NCBI GenBank assembly: GCA_027922465.2
Contig: BQMF02000165.1
Location: forward strand, 434,001-498,000
Origin: Turritopsis dohrnii
Lineage: Eukaryota > Cnidaria > Hydrozoa > Anthoathecata > Oceaniidae
Length of the DNA stretch: 64,000 nucleotides
Direction: 5' to 3'
Shown here: positions 1-11,800 of the stretch, one piece after another
Layout of the letters: every line of letters starts with the position of its first letter
How positions within the stretch are numbered: the first letter of the stretch is position 1
Notes under the pieces: model-generated
Seen by the model: only the letters and a program-made list of their open reading frames with translations
The model's database searches: none
What the model was told of the DNA's origin: nothing
Translations under genes and position numbers: made by a program

Positions 1-215
1 AGTTGTTAGCATCTAATGGCGAGCCTTTATTTTTAAATACAGGAATCACATTAACTAATTTTAAGATGTCAGGAAACTCGCCTTGCTCTAAAGAAAAATT
101 AAACAATTTACTTAGGACTTGTGATAATTTATTACTACAATTTTTAAGTATTATGTTGGGGATGCTATTTGGTCCATTTGCCTTATTGATATCTAGATTA
201 TTGATAATTGGATTT
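1..215 (-). mobile_element. LINE reverse-transcriptase fragment (window edge)
   Basis: Read on the minus strand, this stretch gives an uninterrupted reverse-transcriptase segment of a non-LTR retrotransposon, with NKANGPNSIP followed by a stretch ending in VIPVFKNKG and DANN. These correspond to the K-A-x-G-P-[DN]-x-I-P and I-P-[VI]-[PF]-K-x-x motifs near the start of LINE reverse transcriptases of the jockey/CR1/RTE group. The fragment runs off the window edge, so the catalytic YxDD box would lie outside. The minus-strand ORF at 1598-2137 is the segment that normally precedes this one in the same kind of protein, so both are probably remnants of one copy. Confidence 0.75.
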
Positions 216-1660
216 CTGCGAAAGCAAGAAATACTTTAAAACCGGCTTTGTTTTTCTTTTTCTTTTTTTTTTCTGCTGTCCAAACCTAGCGGTTTTTTGA
301 AATTTCGTGTGTGCGCTTACCACGCATGTGAGGGTAGAAACCATTTTAAATTTTCTAAAGTTTCTTGAAAATGATAGATATGGGTATCTGAAGATAAAAA
401 AAGAATTTTCATAGAAGAAACTTATAATTATCTTGAACTGTGATCATTCTTTTCTAATTAAAAAGAAGTTTTCAACGTTTTGTAAACAGAAGAGTCAAAA
501 AGAAAAAGGTAGCTATTTGTTTGTTTTTATAGAGAAATGTTTTGATATTCTTTAAGCCTAAATTCAAAACATCTTCGTTTGTTTTGTATATGAGCTGTTA
601 CGCTTTTAAGCTCTGGATACTTTGGCTCAGCTTAGTTTCCTCTTCAGCTCCAACATAGAAAATTTGTGTCTACCCTGCACCACTTACTTGTTTTATTGTT
701 TGATCAGTTTTTAAGTTATTCTGTCAATGTCCCTTATTACGAGTGACTAATCACAATAGCAAATTAAAACATCTGTAAAACAACTGTCTGTTAATTCAAA
801 AGATACATCATGTAACAATACAAAACTTTCCTTTCAGTTACATTATATAACTATGTTATGTGTGTGCTTTAGAACATATATAAGTATATATATAACTGTT
901 AATGATCAAAATTATTGTTTACTTTTTGTGTTTGAAATATTGATAATTCCATTTGTAATTAAGAAGATTGACGGTACATTCAGATGTAGTTAAGTTTATC
1001 AGTGGTGTATATACGTATACAATAAAGTTTCGCATAGTGTCAACTATATTTTCGCAATGCCCTTGGGTGCATATGAAATCAGAGATGCAATGTTATGTCG
1101 TAAAAATCATTCAACCTTTTTTTGAATTTCTTCAAGAATTTTTATATACAGGTCATGAATGATAACTCAGATCAAGAATGTTTGTAAGTGCTTTCCGTAT
1201 TACTAATCAAAACAAACTACAACAGTTATAATGTTGGTTTTGGTCTATGTGGATGTATTTTGCATGGCCAAAATCTGCATGCATTTTTGTGCTTGTAATT
1301 TAGGAAGTCTACTAGGAAGATTGACACCAAGTATCAAATTCAGAAATTCGGAACTTTTACAGTTTATGAGTTACGTGCATATACATTGTGATATCTGAAA
1401 GGATCAATATATCTTTGATATTATTTCTTATCAACAAAATAAAGAATATTTAATGTCATTCAGATGTAATCCAGTTTATTAGCAGTATACTATAAGTCTC
1501 TCATAGTGTCACTTATCTTTTGACAATGTCCTAGGGATTATATACATTAGAAATGTGATTTTTTATTTTGGAAATCACATAACCTTTTTCAAATATGTCA
1601 TATGCTTTTTCTTTCATATTTCAGCAGATTTTGGCAGAAATCCTTTTGCCTGTTAAGGCA
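216..1660. other. Probable insertion splitting the LINE, with an internal degenerate duplication
   Basis: No gene is recognised here. The LINE protein breaks off near 1665 on one side and resumes near 215 on the other, so the intervening 1.4 kb is probably a later insertion. Inside it, about 979-1124 and 1458-1591 are diverged direct copies of each other: both start with TCAGATGTA, share a TCATAGTGTCA-like core and end in AACCTTTTT. No clear terminal inverted repeat or target duplication was established, so the type of element is unknown. Confidence 0.4.
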
Positions 1661-2137
1661 TCTTGTTTCAGTTACTTCCAATGGTGTTATAGCATTAAAA
1701 AAGTATGATTTTCTATTCCTATTTTTTAAGTAAGTTGAAAAATGGTTCTTTGTGAGGGGAATTTTTTCCTTGATCTTATCAGCTATAGAGGTGAAGTATC
1801 TGTTAAAAGCGTTGCTTATTATCGTCTTATCTGAAGTTATTTGGTTATTTATTTTAAGGGCCAAAGAAGATGATTTACTATTTTTGTTGGTCTTTGTGAT
1901 TTCTTTTATTCCCTTCCAAACTTCTTTAATATTATTTTTATATGTTATAAAGTAGTTTCTATAGAAATTGGATTTAGATTGTCTTATTATGTTAACTATA
2001 CGGTTTCTATGAATTTTATACTGTGTTTGAAAGTAAATCTTCTTATCTTCATTTTTTGTTTTAATGAATTTTCGATAGTATTGGTTACGGATGTTTATGG
2101 CTTTTTTAATACCTTTAGAAATCCAATGTTTATCCAA
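1598..2137 (-). mobile_element. LINE fragment between endonuclease and reverse transcriptase
   Basis: The minus-strand ORF of 179 codons is highly basic and contains WISKGIKKAI near its start, QSKSNFYRNYF in the middle and NAITPLEVTE near its end. This is the linker region that in jockey/CR1-type LINE ORF2 proteins joins the apurinic endonuclease to the reverse transcriptase. The last ~25 codons, with CLNRQKDFCQ, do not look like LINE protein and probably belong to the DNA inserted at about 1665. The upstream endonuclease part is absent, so the copy is dead. Confidence 0.7.
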
Positions 2138-2189
2138 TGTTTATCATGTTTATCAATGTTTATCAAGAAATTATAATCAAAAACATACA

Positions 2190-2405
2190 TTTTTTTTTGG
2201 AAGAAAGAAGGCAGTTTTTTTTTCTACATAACCTTTTATAAAAAAACAACATACCTTATAAATAGCTCACGCATGTATAATCCTTTTGTCTTCCAATAAA
2301 TTAAGTTGCTTATGTGTTATGATTAGACCTTATTTACACCAGTTAATAACCAGTTAATTTTAAATATTATTATTGTTTATGCCTGTTTCCCACCAGTAAG
2401 ATAAT
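2190..2405 (-). repeat. Fragment of the ACGGTAGCAGC MITE family
   Basis: This stretch matches, in reverse complement, the interior of the repeat at 60514-61346 (about 60640-60800), including TCTACATAA, GCATGTATAAT, CTTTTGTCTTC and the CCACCAGTAAGAT block. A third version lies at about 51010-51130 together with 52006-52080. Neither terminal repeat is present here, so it is a truncated copy. Confidence 0.6.
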
Positions 2406-5400
2406 CATTTGCAACATTTATGACTGTGATTCTTATATCCAAAGTATTTATCTGCATAGAAGCATAGCTCTCATACTCTTATAGTACTTAACAGAATTAA
2501 CCTGCCTTCAGAATCGCGTCAAACCCAGTAAGTTTGTTACTGTTTCTCTATACATATTTCGCATGTGTTGAATAATTAACTACGTAGGCTAATTATGCAG
2601 AAAAGTTATATAATTTATGCCGAAGCCCTGTCAGGACCGGCTAGTTATTTGAATATTTGACACCATTTTAAGATAATTTCACCTAGGTTTTCACACCAAA
2701 TTCCCCTTCATCATTTTTCAATTTCTAAAAAATATTACCAAGCTGATTTTTTCAGCATTACAGCAATAAAACTAGTACACTACACTTCTAAAAAAAAGGA
2801 AACTTTTTTGGGGCAATTGGGTAAATCCATCCCAGAAGAAACCGAATTTGTTAAAAACTCCAAAGCAAAGAATGCTCAAATTGAGGCTTTTCTGCTGTGC
2901 TCATCCCCTTTTCAGTGTGTTTTTTGAATTCCACATCAAATTTTTGATTGTAGATAGGTAACTTAATTTTTTTGTGACAATTAAGTGTGTCCGCAAAACG
3001 CAATATAAGAATTACATCAAAGTGTAAACGTAGACTTAATATTGGAATTCATACTTCAAACATCTTGTGAAACATGCAGTAAACAAATTTCATATTGTAA
3101 AGCTGCACTTTATTTCCTATTGACATTCAGTAAATGTCTTTCTAAAAAATTGTATATGATCAACGATTGATTTTTAGAATTTGCAGGCATACTTCCAAGC
3201 ACTTTTAGCTACTACCGTTTTGTTTGGAAGATTGAGTTTAAAAGCAGTTTTCTGGGGGGTCCAGCAGGGGGCGATGTCTCCGGTGATTCTAGCGTTTCCC
3301 ACGATTTTAAACAGCTTTAAAATCACTCTTACCCTGTTTCTTTTTTCACAGTATCAACATATATAGTGGGGTATAATTACTTTGCTCTTATCCTGCAGAA
3401 CTCCTGCAGAGGAGGGTCTTCAAATTTAGTATATATACAAAAAAACCCAAAAAAACATGAATACACTCATCCACAAACATCCGTGATATTTTCGCCATTT
3501 TTAAGAAAAAATGATCTCCGCGATGGAATGTGATGTGTTCGAACAAGGTTCCATGTAACAAACGCGCCTTTAAAAGTTTTATATGCCTGGTTTCTTTTAT
3601 ACATCAAATAGGCTCAAACAAGAAAATTCGCGAATTGGCAACTTGTCAATTGTCATTGAAACAACGTTTCGTTTTAAAATGTTTGAATGTTCAATTTTAT
3701 TTCTTTGGTGGGCCCAGATAATAAGCAATTCGAATGATAAAAATTTATACTTATGCACACTTATGTAAAAACCGTCTATTAAAAAGTTATTTGTAACTTT
3801 TATGGTGAAAAATAGCTTTTTGAATTACAAAACAGGTCAACTTAACACAGGTGTGCGTGTTTGTTTCATTCAATTATGCAGTTTTCTTTTTCTTCTCGAT
3901 TTTTTTTATCGCCAGTTAAAACTGTTGATTTAAAAATCATAGCCAGAAGACGAACGATCCAAAGAAGATGGGTGAAATGGACTTTTCTCATGCTTTTGCA
4001 GAATACAGAAGTACAAAATTGAGATTGAAAATGTTTTATAAATTTTTTGAGTTTCAAATTGATGGGATTGAGTTTCTGCTACCGTTATACGGTAGTAGAA
4101 AAGTACTTGAAAATATGCCTGATTCAGCACCTCAGAATCCATCTAAAAATTATGAGGGTTTTTTTGTGTTTTGGGCATAACTTGTTTTGACACTTCAGGC
4201 TTTCTCATATTCAATCTCTCGAAGTTTTCAACTATTTCATATTGAAACCTAATGACATTAGAGTGTTAAAAAATGTTTAAATGGGCTTCTCTCTTGCTCC
4301 TGTAAGTTTATAATATTTTGTTTCTTTTTGGTTAATAACTTCATCGAATTGAGAGATTACAGTCAGGAATCAGGAACTTTTGGTTACTACCATTTTTTGT
4401 AGAGTCCATGGCAGAGCTTGGTGGGGTCTTAGGTGGGCATAGCCCCTGGAAGCTCTGAAATTTTAGCGATTTCGATGTCCAGAAACAGGCCATGCCATGA
4501 GAGGCGTGCGATTGCACCTGCCCATCACATGTGTGATCAAATGTAAGCTTCATTTTAATAGTTGAGATGTAAGTCCCTCCCCCTTACCAGCAAAAATAAT
4601 TTTTCTTTTCCCAGTTTGAATGTTATCGGCAAAAACAAGATAGAGATCGCATTTATGGCATAAGCTGTGGTTGTAGCTATATTTTTTTGTTGTATTATAT
4701 TTAAATTGATCCTTTGCACTCCCTGGGACCTATAGCATGAACTGCAGAAGATCGCGACATATCTTTTGTTGTTGTTTACTCTCTCAAAACATGTTTAGAC
4801 ATTCTTTAACTCTTTAATGCATAGTACTTACGAATCATTTCATTGCATCGCCAATTGAATGCAACAATTTTTGGGGAAATATCTCCAGAACCAATAGGGA
4901 TAACTGACGTTTTTTGAGGTCCCTGATACAGGCAAGGGAGTGGCAAAATTTGTGGGCCTAAATATTTTTGGGTTGTGCGGCTATGACGTCATCAAAATCT
5001 TTGATCAGCGGTATCTTTGTAACGGTTGGTCATAGCAAAATGATCTCATACATTTTTTTTGATCAGTTTTTCAAGCTCTACAACATGGGTATGTTTTCAT
5101 TTTCCAATTCCCAAATTAGAATTTTTGTCTCGGAGCACGTACGTGAAAAAGACAGATTTGACACATTGTCTTCAAAGTTAATCTCGGTAAAAGTTTTTAC
5201 CTGGGATGCTATTTTATTTCATAATCATATTTCTTTCCTTGAGAACAATTCTATTCTGACCTCCAATTATCCTTGTCAGATAATTTGATAAGTATAGTTC
5301 TTCTTAAAGTTTGATACCAAGAAAACTGAAATTAAATTATTTTTTGATATGTATCTAATATTTATCTATCAAATTAATTTAGAAAATAACAAACCATTAG

Positions 5401-5877
5401 TGTTAATAATGCAGATTGATCACATGCAATTTTCTGTAAAGTGTACCAAGAATATTTTAGGACTTTGAATGTCAACCAGTACACAACATGTCATGTGACA
5501 TGTCTGTTATTAATTTTGAATCAATTACAAATTGTGCTTGATAAGATTTTAAGGTGAATTAAAATTGTAGTTACAATGACACTTATGTTGTCAAGCATGC
5601 AATGGTTAAGTGTATTAAGATGTTATATCAAGGTGTCCTAGTATTAATCCTAGTTTTTTTCAGATATTTCAGTATCATGTATTTCTGTAAGTGAAGCCAA
5701 ATGAACATCTTCTGTGGCCTGTATTGTATCTCATATCACTTGAAATAAAAACTAAACTTTTTAGCTATGATAATTTTTTGACATTAATTTTTTCCAGTTT
5801 GAACAGTTTTACTGAGTTTTATGATTTATAGAAAGAGTTTTTAAATCGACTTTAAGCTACTGTAACTTAATTATTAG
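2406..5877. other. No gene recognised; unassigned AT-rich DNA upstream of the first visible KIN17 exon
   Basis: I scanned both strands for the missing first KIN17 exon, which should encode a W-Y-C-Q-x-C zinc-finger start, and found no convincing match. The ORFs here (for example 3968-4180, 4341-4553 and 4968-5288) lack recognisable motifs. The only supported content is the dispersed repeat at about 4845-5130 and short palindromes such as CTACCGTTATACGGTAG near 4079. Confidence 0.4.
4845..5130 (-). repeat. Dispersed repeat, inverted relative to about 18500-18760
   Basis: The stretch shares, in reverse complement, a run of blocks with about 18500-18760. Shared pieces include the AATTG-AATGCAAC / GGGGAAATATCTC region, AACTGACGTTTTTTGAGG-like sequence, TATGACGTCAT, and GTTGTAGA-CT-GAAAAA at the far end. 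Identity is partial, so this is an old dispersed family. No terminal repeats or ORF identify its class. Confidence 0.6.
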
Positions 5878-8800
5878 AATGGATTCAAATGCCATTGTAT
5901 GTCAGAATCACATCAAAGACAGTTGTTACTGTTTGCTGATAATCCCAATAAGTATCTTGACACTTTTTCCAAGTAAGTTTTTTTCATTAGTTATTTCTTT
6001 TATAAAATATCCGCGACCTTCTGCAGATTACTGAATTTAAAGATACTTTTCTGTTTAGAGAATTTTTTGATGATTTTATGCTACTATTAAAGCGTAGGTT
6101 TGGTAAGTTATTTCTCATAACTTTTCTAAAGATTTATGTGAAATTATTACTATGAAATTTAGGAGCCTCTTCAGAACTTGGTGAAAAAAACACACGATAC
6201 TATCTTCCCTTCTTAACTTTTAACTTTTTTGTAAAATTTGAAGCACGTGCCCTCACGATCTTAAAATAATTGAATTGATGTAATATTCAATAGATTTTTT
6301 AGATACAAAATTTTTGATTACAACGATTACAAAAGTGTTCACGATTACGATGATTACACTAAATTTTAATCTTCATAATCATTAGGTCTGAACCAGGCTT
6401 AAAAGAGACTTCTTTCGTTGGAGCATAGAAAGAAGATTTTATTGTTTGTTTAACAGATTTTGTTCCAAGGTAGTAAGTAGAATAAAAGTTTGAAAGATGG
6501 TGTACATTTCAAAATAAAACTTTCCAATTACACTTGAGACTTGAGTGATGCAAGTTGGTTATGAAGTCAAAAGCATTGCATATTACCTGCTGCAAAAAAA
6601 TATATTTTTGATATTTTTGTTTTGAGAATAAGCTAGGTAGAATTTGGTGAAAAACATGACAAAACCCTTCATACTCCAGAGCATGTGCAGATTCATTCAG
6701 TTGATCTGAATTTGCTTTATCATCAGACGAATTGTTGTGATTTTTGATTTTCTAAAAGCAACCATTACTTGGTTGATACTTCATCTGATACTTCATCTGT
6801 TTTCACTTTATAATGGGAAAAAAATGATTTTAAGTCCTTCAAAGACCTCATACTGTAATCAGAACAAAACTTTTCATGCTCATTCATGCTTGCATGTTTA
6901 CATCTTAATTGTACTGAAACAATGAATAGTCTTCTTTTCAATGATTTAATAAGTTTATGTTAAAACTAGGACTTCCCATATAAATGCCAGAAGTGACAAA
7001 AAAGACCTGGAGATCAGAAAGGATGTGTGTTGCTCAATAATTGTTGAATGTTCACATAGAACAAACCAATCCAATTCATGAAAATTGTTGATGCATGTTG
7101 GTGATGACATGTTGTTGAGATCTATGCCATTTTTTAATTATGAAATTCAAACAAATGATCATTATTATGATTTTCATCTGTTTCAAATTTTGAACCTTAA
7201 ATTTCATTTGACCTTGGTTACTTGCTGGTTGAATATCCTTTATAAGGAATTTATGCATAAAATTCCCTCAAGAAATTATTTTGTAGTAATTGAATGAATT
7301 AAACTGCCTGAAGTGCTGTAGCAAAACTTATGAATTATTTTTCTATCTTGTCCCTTCAGAGCAAAACTCAACTGTTGTTGCCTATATTTTTGCCTTTGGT
7401 GTTTTGTTGTTATTAATTTTTAAATTTTTCCTCATGTTAAAAAAGCACTACCTAATTCGTATTAATTAATATATTCTTTCTTTCCTGTTGTCTCCTCCAT
7501 TTTGTTGTTGGCGGTATTTTCAATAAAAGATCCTGCAATGTTCTCTTCCTCTTGTAGATAGTAAAGGGTGTCAACAAAAATGTTTCCTAAATTCCTACAA
7601 GTTGCCAATTTTTAACCATAGATGGCATATATATTTCTTCGCGGTAGCGTATTTCTAAACCACCTTGAACTAAGGGCGAAGCACAGTAAGGGATCGTCTC
7701 CAAAATATCGATTAAAATTCGCTTAATTTTATTGCTTATGATTTTTTTGTTTAGCGATTGTAAACGAATATAATGTGAATCAAATCGTTAGAATATAAGC
7801 GATTAAATTTAACCAATTTTCCTATAAGCGAATGTTAATCGATTTGCGTAAGCGATTTTAAGCGAATTGATGAGTTTGAAAAATACTTTGTTTGGAAACA
7901 TTTTGTTCATGCATGCATGTATATCTCTTGTTTCTCTTATTTTTCAGATGTTTCAGATTCAATCGGCAAAAAGATTATAGCTTCTTTGAATTTGCCTAGT
8001 ATTTTGTTTTCATTTTACCGACGTATTACAACAAGGTTTTTTCCGCTTTTTGAAAATCTTATCATGATTGGGTCTATCAGTGGACAAGAAAGCTAAATTA
8101 CGACATCACCCAAGCCAATGTTTTCACCACTCAAACATGAAAGAAACGTTTCAGATTTTGCTCGCGATGCTCACCCTCACTGAAAATATTTTTCGAAAAG
8201 AAAATGTAAATAAAAACTAAAAACCGTAGCTATCGCCGTAATAAGAGTCACGAATCGTTATTTTCTAGCGAGCCAAACATATTACGAAAGTTTCTAAAGT
8301 TTTTTTGTTATTAAACTCGCTGATTTATAAACATACACACATTAGGCATTCAAAATTGCGAAGACTATAATCCGTCTGCATGCATGGCGCCTGGTGCTAA
8401 ATTGACAACAAATTACTTAGGCATATTTAGTGATTCTTAGCTGTTGCTAGGGAGAACGACCTCCGTTGCTAAGGTAATTTTGAAATTTCCTTCGTCATAC
8501 GAATTCATTTGTTCACCTAACGAAAGAAAATGAAAACATAAGTGGTACCAGTAGGACTCGTTTTCGTGTTATTCAATGAAATTAAAAAGCATCTTAGTTT
8601 CCAGCTACCCTTTAAAATATGATTTAAATGATTTAAAGAATGACTAACGATGGGCGTCTACACTCAATAATTGCAGGCACGATGTTCCCCAGTGAATATG
8701 TTTCTGATTGGTCAATATTTTGTACTCGTCAGCGAAATTCGTCGGAGTAGACTTGCTCGACGAAGTGAAGAAAGTTTGAGTACCGTGCTTTATATGTGAA

Positions 8801-11800
8801 TACCGTCTTGCGAACGTTGAGTCAAAATAGAGTAAATCCTACAATTTTCCATTCTATTAAGGCCTTCCCAATAAATGCAAGATGTTTACAAAATTGGTAA
8901 GGATGTCTACACTCTCAAAAGATGTTGTGATCGCGACTTCAGCATTATTTTGAAAACTCAATGTGACGGATTATAATTACAGGTAGCACGTGTTAGTGTT
9001 TAATAATGAACTGATTACCTGGTTCTTATTCAGTTAGAGATAAAAGAAGCAACAGTTTGTTCTCAGGTTGCTGCAAATAGAAACCGTCTGCTATAATTCT
9101 TTTTTGTTTAAGTTGTTCTACCCCTGTTATGTGAAATGAACTGGTTCACATTGAGTTTAAGAAAAAAGACAAAAAAAAGTTTGTTTTAAAGCTACTACCA
9201 ATAGGAACCGTCCCTTGCAATTCTTTTTTGAGCTGTTCGATCATAGTCACAAGACATGGTTCGATCGATATTTTGGTATATTCCTTGGGGGAATGTTTAT
9301 CAGAATTTTAATCAACACTTGTGAGCGATATAGAATCAAACAAGCGATTCGAGTAAAGCGGAAAAGTGATTCATGTGAAGTGGAAAAGCAATTAAGTGCT
9401 TAAGTGATTACGTTTAGTGGATTTTTATCGATTTTTGCCGATGATAAGCGAATTATAAGCGAAAAATAAATGATTTAAATGATTAAAAATTTGTTTGATA
9501 GTTTGTACAAATCGCTTAAATATTAAAGTAAGCGATTCATTAAGCGCTTTTTCCGAAAATCGCTAGCGCAAATTCGCTAATAAGCGCTTATTATATCGCT
9601 TATAATTTGGAGACGATCCCTACTGGTAGATACCGGGTGTACCAAATAAAAATGTGCCTAAAATTGAAATTTTGACGTTGCTTTTTTTTACTTAATCTTA
9701 AGACTTTAAACTTTCCAGATATGATCGATAGCCTATTATTGTCCTTCCCTGAAAATTTCATGTGTGCATCATTTTTACTTTTGTGAGATATGAATATTTT
9801 ACCAAAATGTATGAAAAACCAATTGTTTATAGAATTGGCGTCAAAACGTCAAAACATTGGGATCCTAAATTAAAAGCTTAAGCACATAACTCATCCTCAA
9901 GCCTTGAGTTTTGTTTTGTTTTGTTTTTATTTTTCAAAAAAGAAGCTCATGCAGTGTCATTGTTATTTTTTGCATTGTAAAACTGTTAACATAAACTCCA
10001 CCAGCAATTTAATATTGCAGAATTAAACTTTCAAAGTAAACAGAAAAATGTTTTTTTCAACAGAGGATAAAGCTATTATCAAGCATTATGTTGAAAAAGG
10101 TTACACAGGGTACAAGATATGGAAAGAGAATCCAGAGAAAAACTGGAAGTATGGCTCTGTGAAGCCTCTGATTAAGAAATTCAGTGAAGATGGTAACATG
10201 GATCGAAGAAAAGGCTCTCGAAGATCAAAAACGGCAAGAACAGCTGAAATTGAAGCCTTGGTTGAAGAAATGGTATGCTCCCAAGAAGACTATCCCGGTA
10301 CACATGTCACACCGAGGAATATTGCCAAAGACCTCGAAATCTCGAATACGTCAGTCTGCAGAATTATCAAGATAAAGGTTTTGGTCAATTCAAAAGACTG
10401 AAAACCCCTCAAATGAACGAGTCAACAAGAAAACGACGTGTTGATCGAGCTGCTGGTCTTGTTGAGAAATTTCAGAGCAATCCCAGGATGATTGAGCACG
10501 CTGTTTTTCAGGACGAGAGTGGTTTTCCTCTACACAGTCAAAATGATCGGGTTTATTGTAAAGGTAGCAAAAAAGATGTTCCTACCGAAAGATTGTTCCA
10601 CGAAACCAATCGTCAATACGTTAAAGTTATGGTTTCTGTCGCGCTTACCTGGCATGGAGTCACGAAGCCAATTTTCGTCAACCGTGAAAGCTTGAAAGTA
10701 AATGCCAAAAACAACAAAACACACCTCAGACGTGAACTATTTCCGGCCATCAAGAAAGTCTACCCTAGGAATGATTGGATTTTCATACACGATGGAGCGA
10801 CATCACATACGAGCAACATCATCCAAGAGTTCTTAAACGAATTGATTCCTAGAGGATTCATCTGAAAAGACCAATGGCCTCCCAAAAGCCCAGATAGTAA
10901 TCCTTTGGATTACTATTTTTGGAACGAGGTCAAAAGAAAAGTCAATCAAGGAAGGCTGAAGAAACCTTTTGAGTCTGAGGAAGAAATGATTCCGAAAATC
11001 AAGTCAATATGGAAAGAATGTGCCACAAATGTTAAAGACATTCCCAAATCAATGAAAGAGTTTGCGGGACGCGCTCGTGCAGTTAAAGACTGTAATGGAT
11101 TGTCCATAAAACTGATTTATTCATGATTATTAATATATTTCATTAATCAACTCAAGTTGTACTTAGTTACTCAGTTTTTGTTTTACATTTGGAAGTAGAA
11201 ATATAAACGTATCTCAATTTTCTATCCGTAAAAAAACTGACGTTAATTCTATAAACAATTGGTTTTTCATAATTTTTGGTAAAATATCCATATCTCAAAA
11301 AGTGAAGGGAAGGACAATAATAGGCTACCAATCATTTCTGGAAAGTTTAAAGTCTTAAGAAAGTAAAAAAAGCTACGTCAAAATTTCAATTTTAGGCACA
11401 TTTTTTTTGTACACCCGGTATTAAGACGTCATATACACGGCCCCTCTATCAAGAATATATTTCGTCACTAGTGAATTTTTCATAGGTAAATGTCCAACTG
11501 CCTCCCCCGATTCAGGAACTGTCACTTTTATTGCAAAGAAATCATATGGATTGTTCTTTTCATGACAGCAATCCAATCTCTGTTCGGGTTGTGGCTGCCA
11601 ATATCGGCAGTAGTAATCATAACCACGTATAGCAGAAGAATACTCAAACAAGTTAACAGTAGTCATGACTTCAACCTTTTTCTGTTCAGCTCAAGTGAAT
11701 ATGTAAACAATAAAAGAATCTTTCATAGAAACAGATCATATACGAAGAAGAGTCATTAAAACAAGGCCGTGCTCCACCTATAGATTTCTTGTTATAGATA

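Noticed and set aside
2515..2535. Tiny segment AATCGCGTCAAACCCA between AG and GTAAG that could encode NRVKP of the missing KIN17 N-terminus
   Set aside because: Sixteen bases is too short to trust, and no partner exon with the zinc-finger start was found.
5650..5690. Possible small exon between TTTTTTTCAG and GTAAGT upstream of KIN17
   Set aside because: None of its frames gives the expected W-Y-C-Q-x-C sequence.
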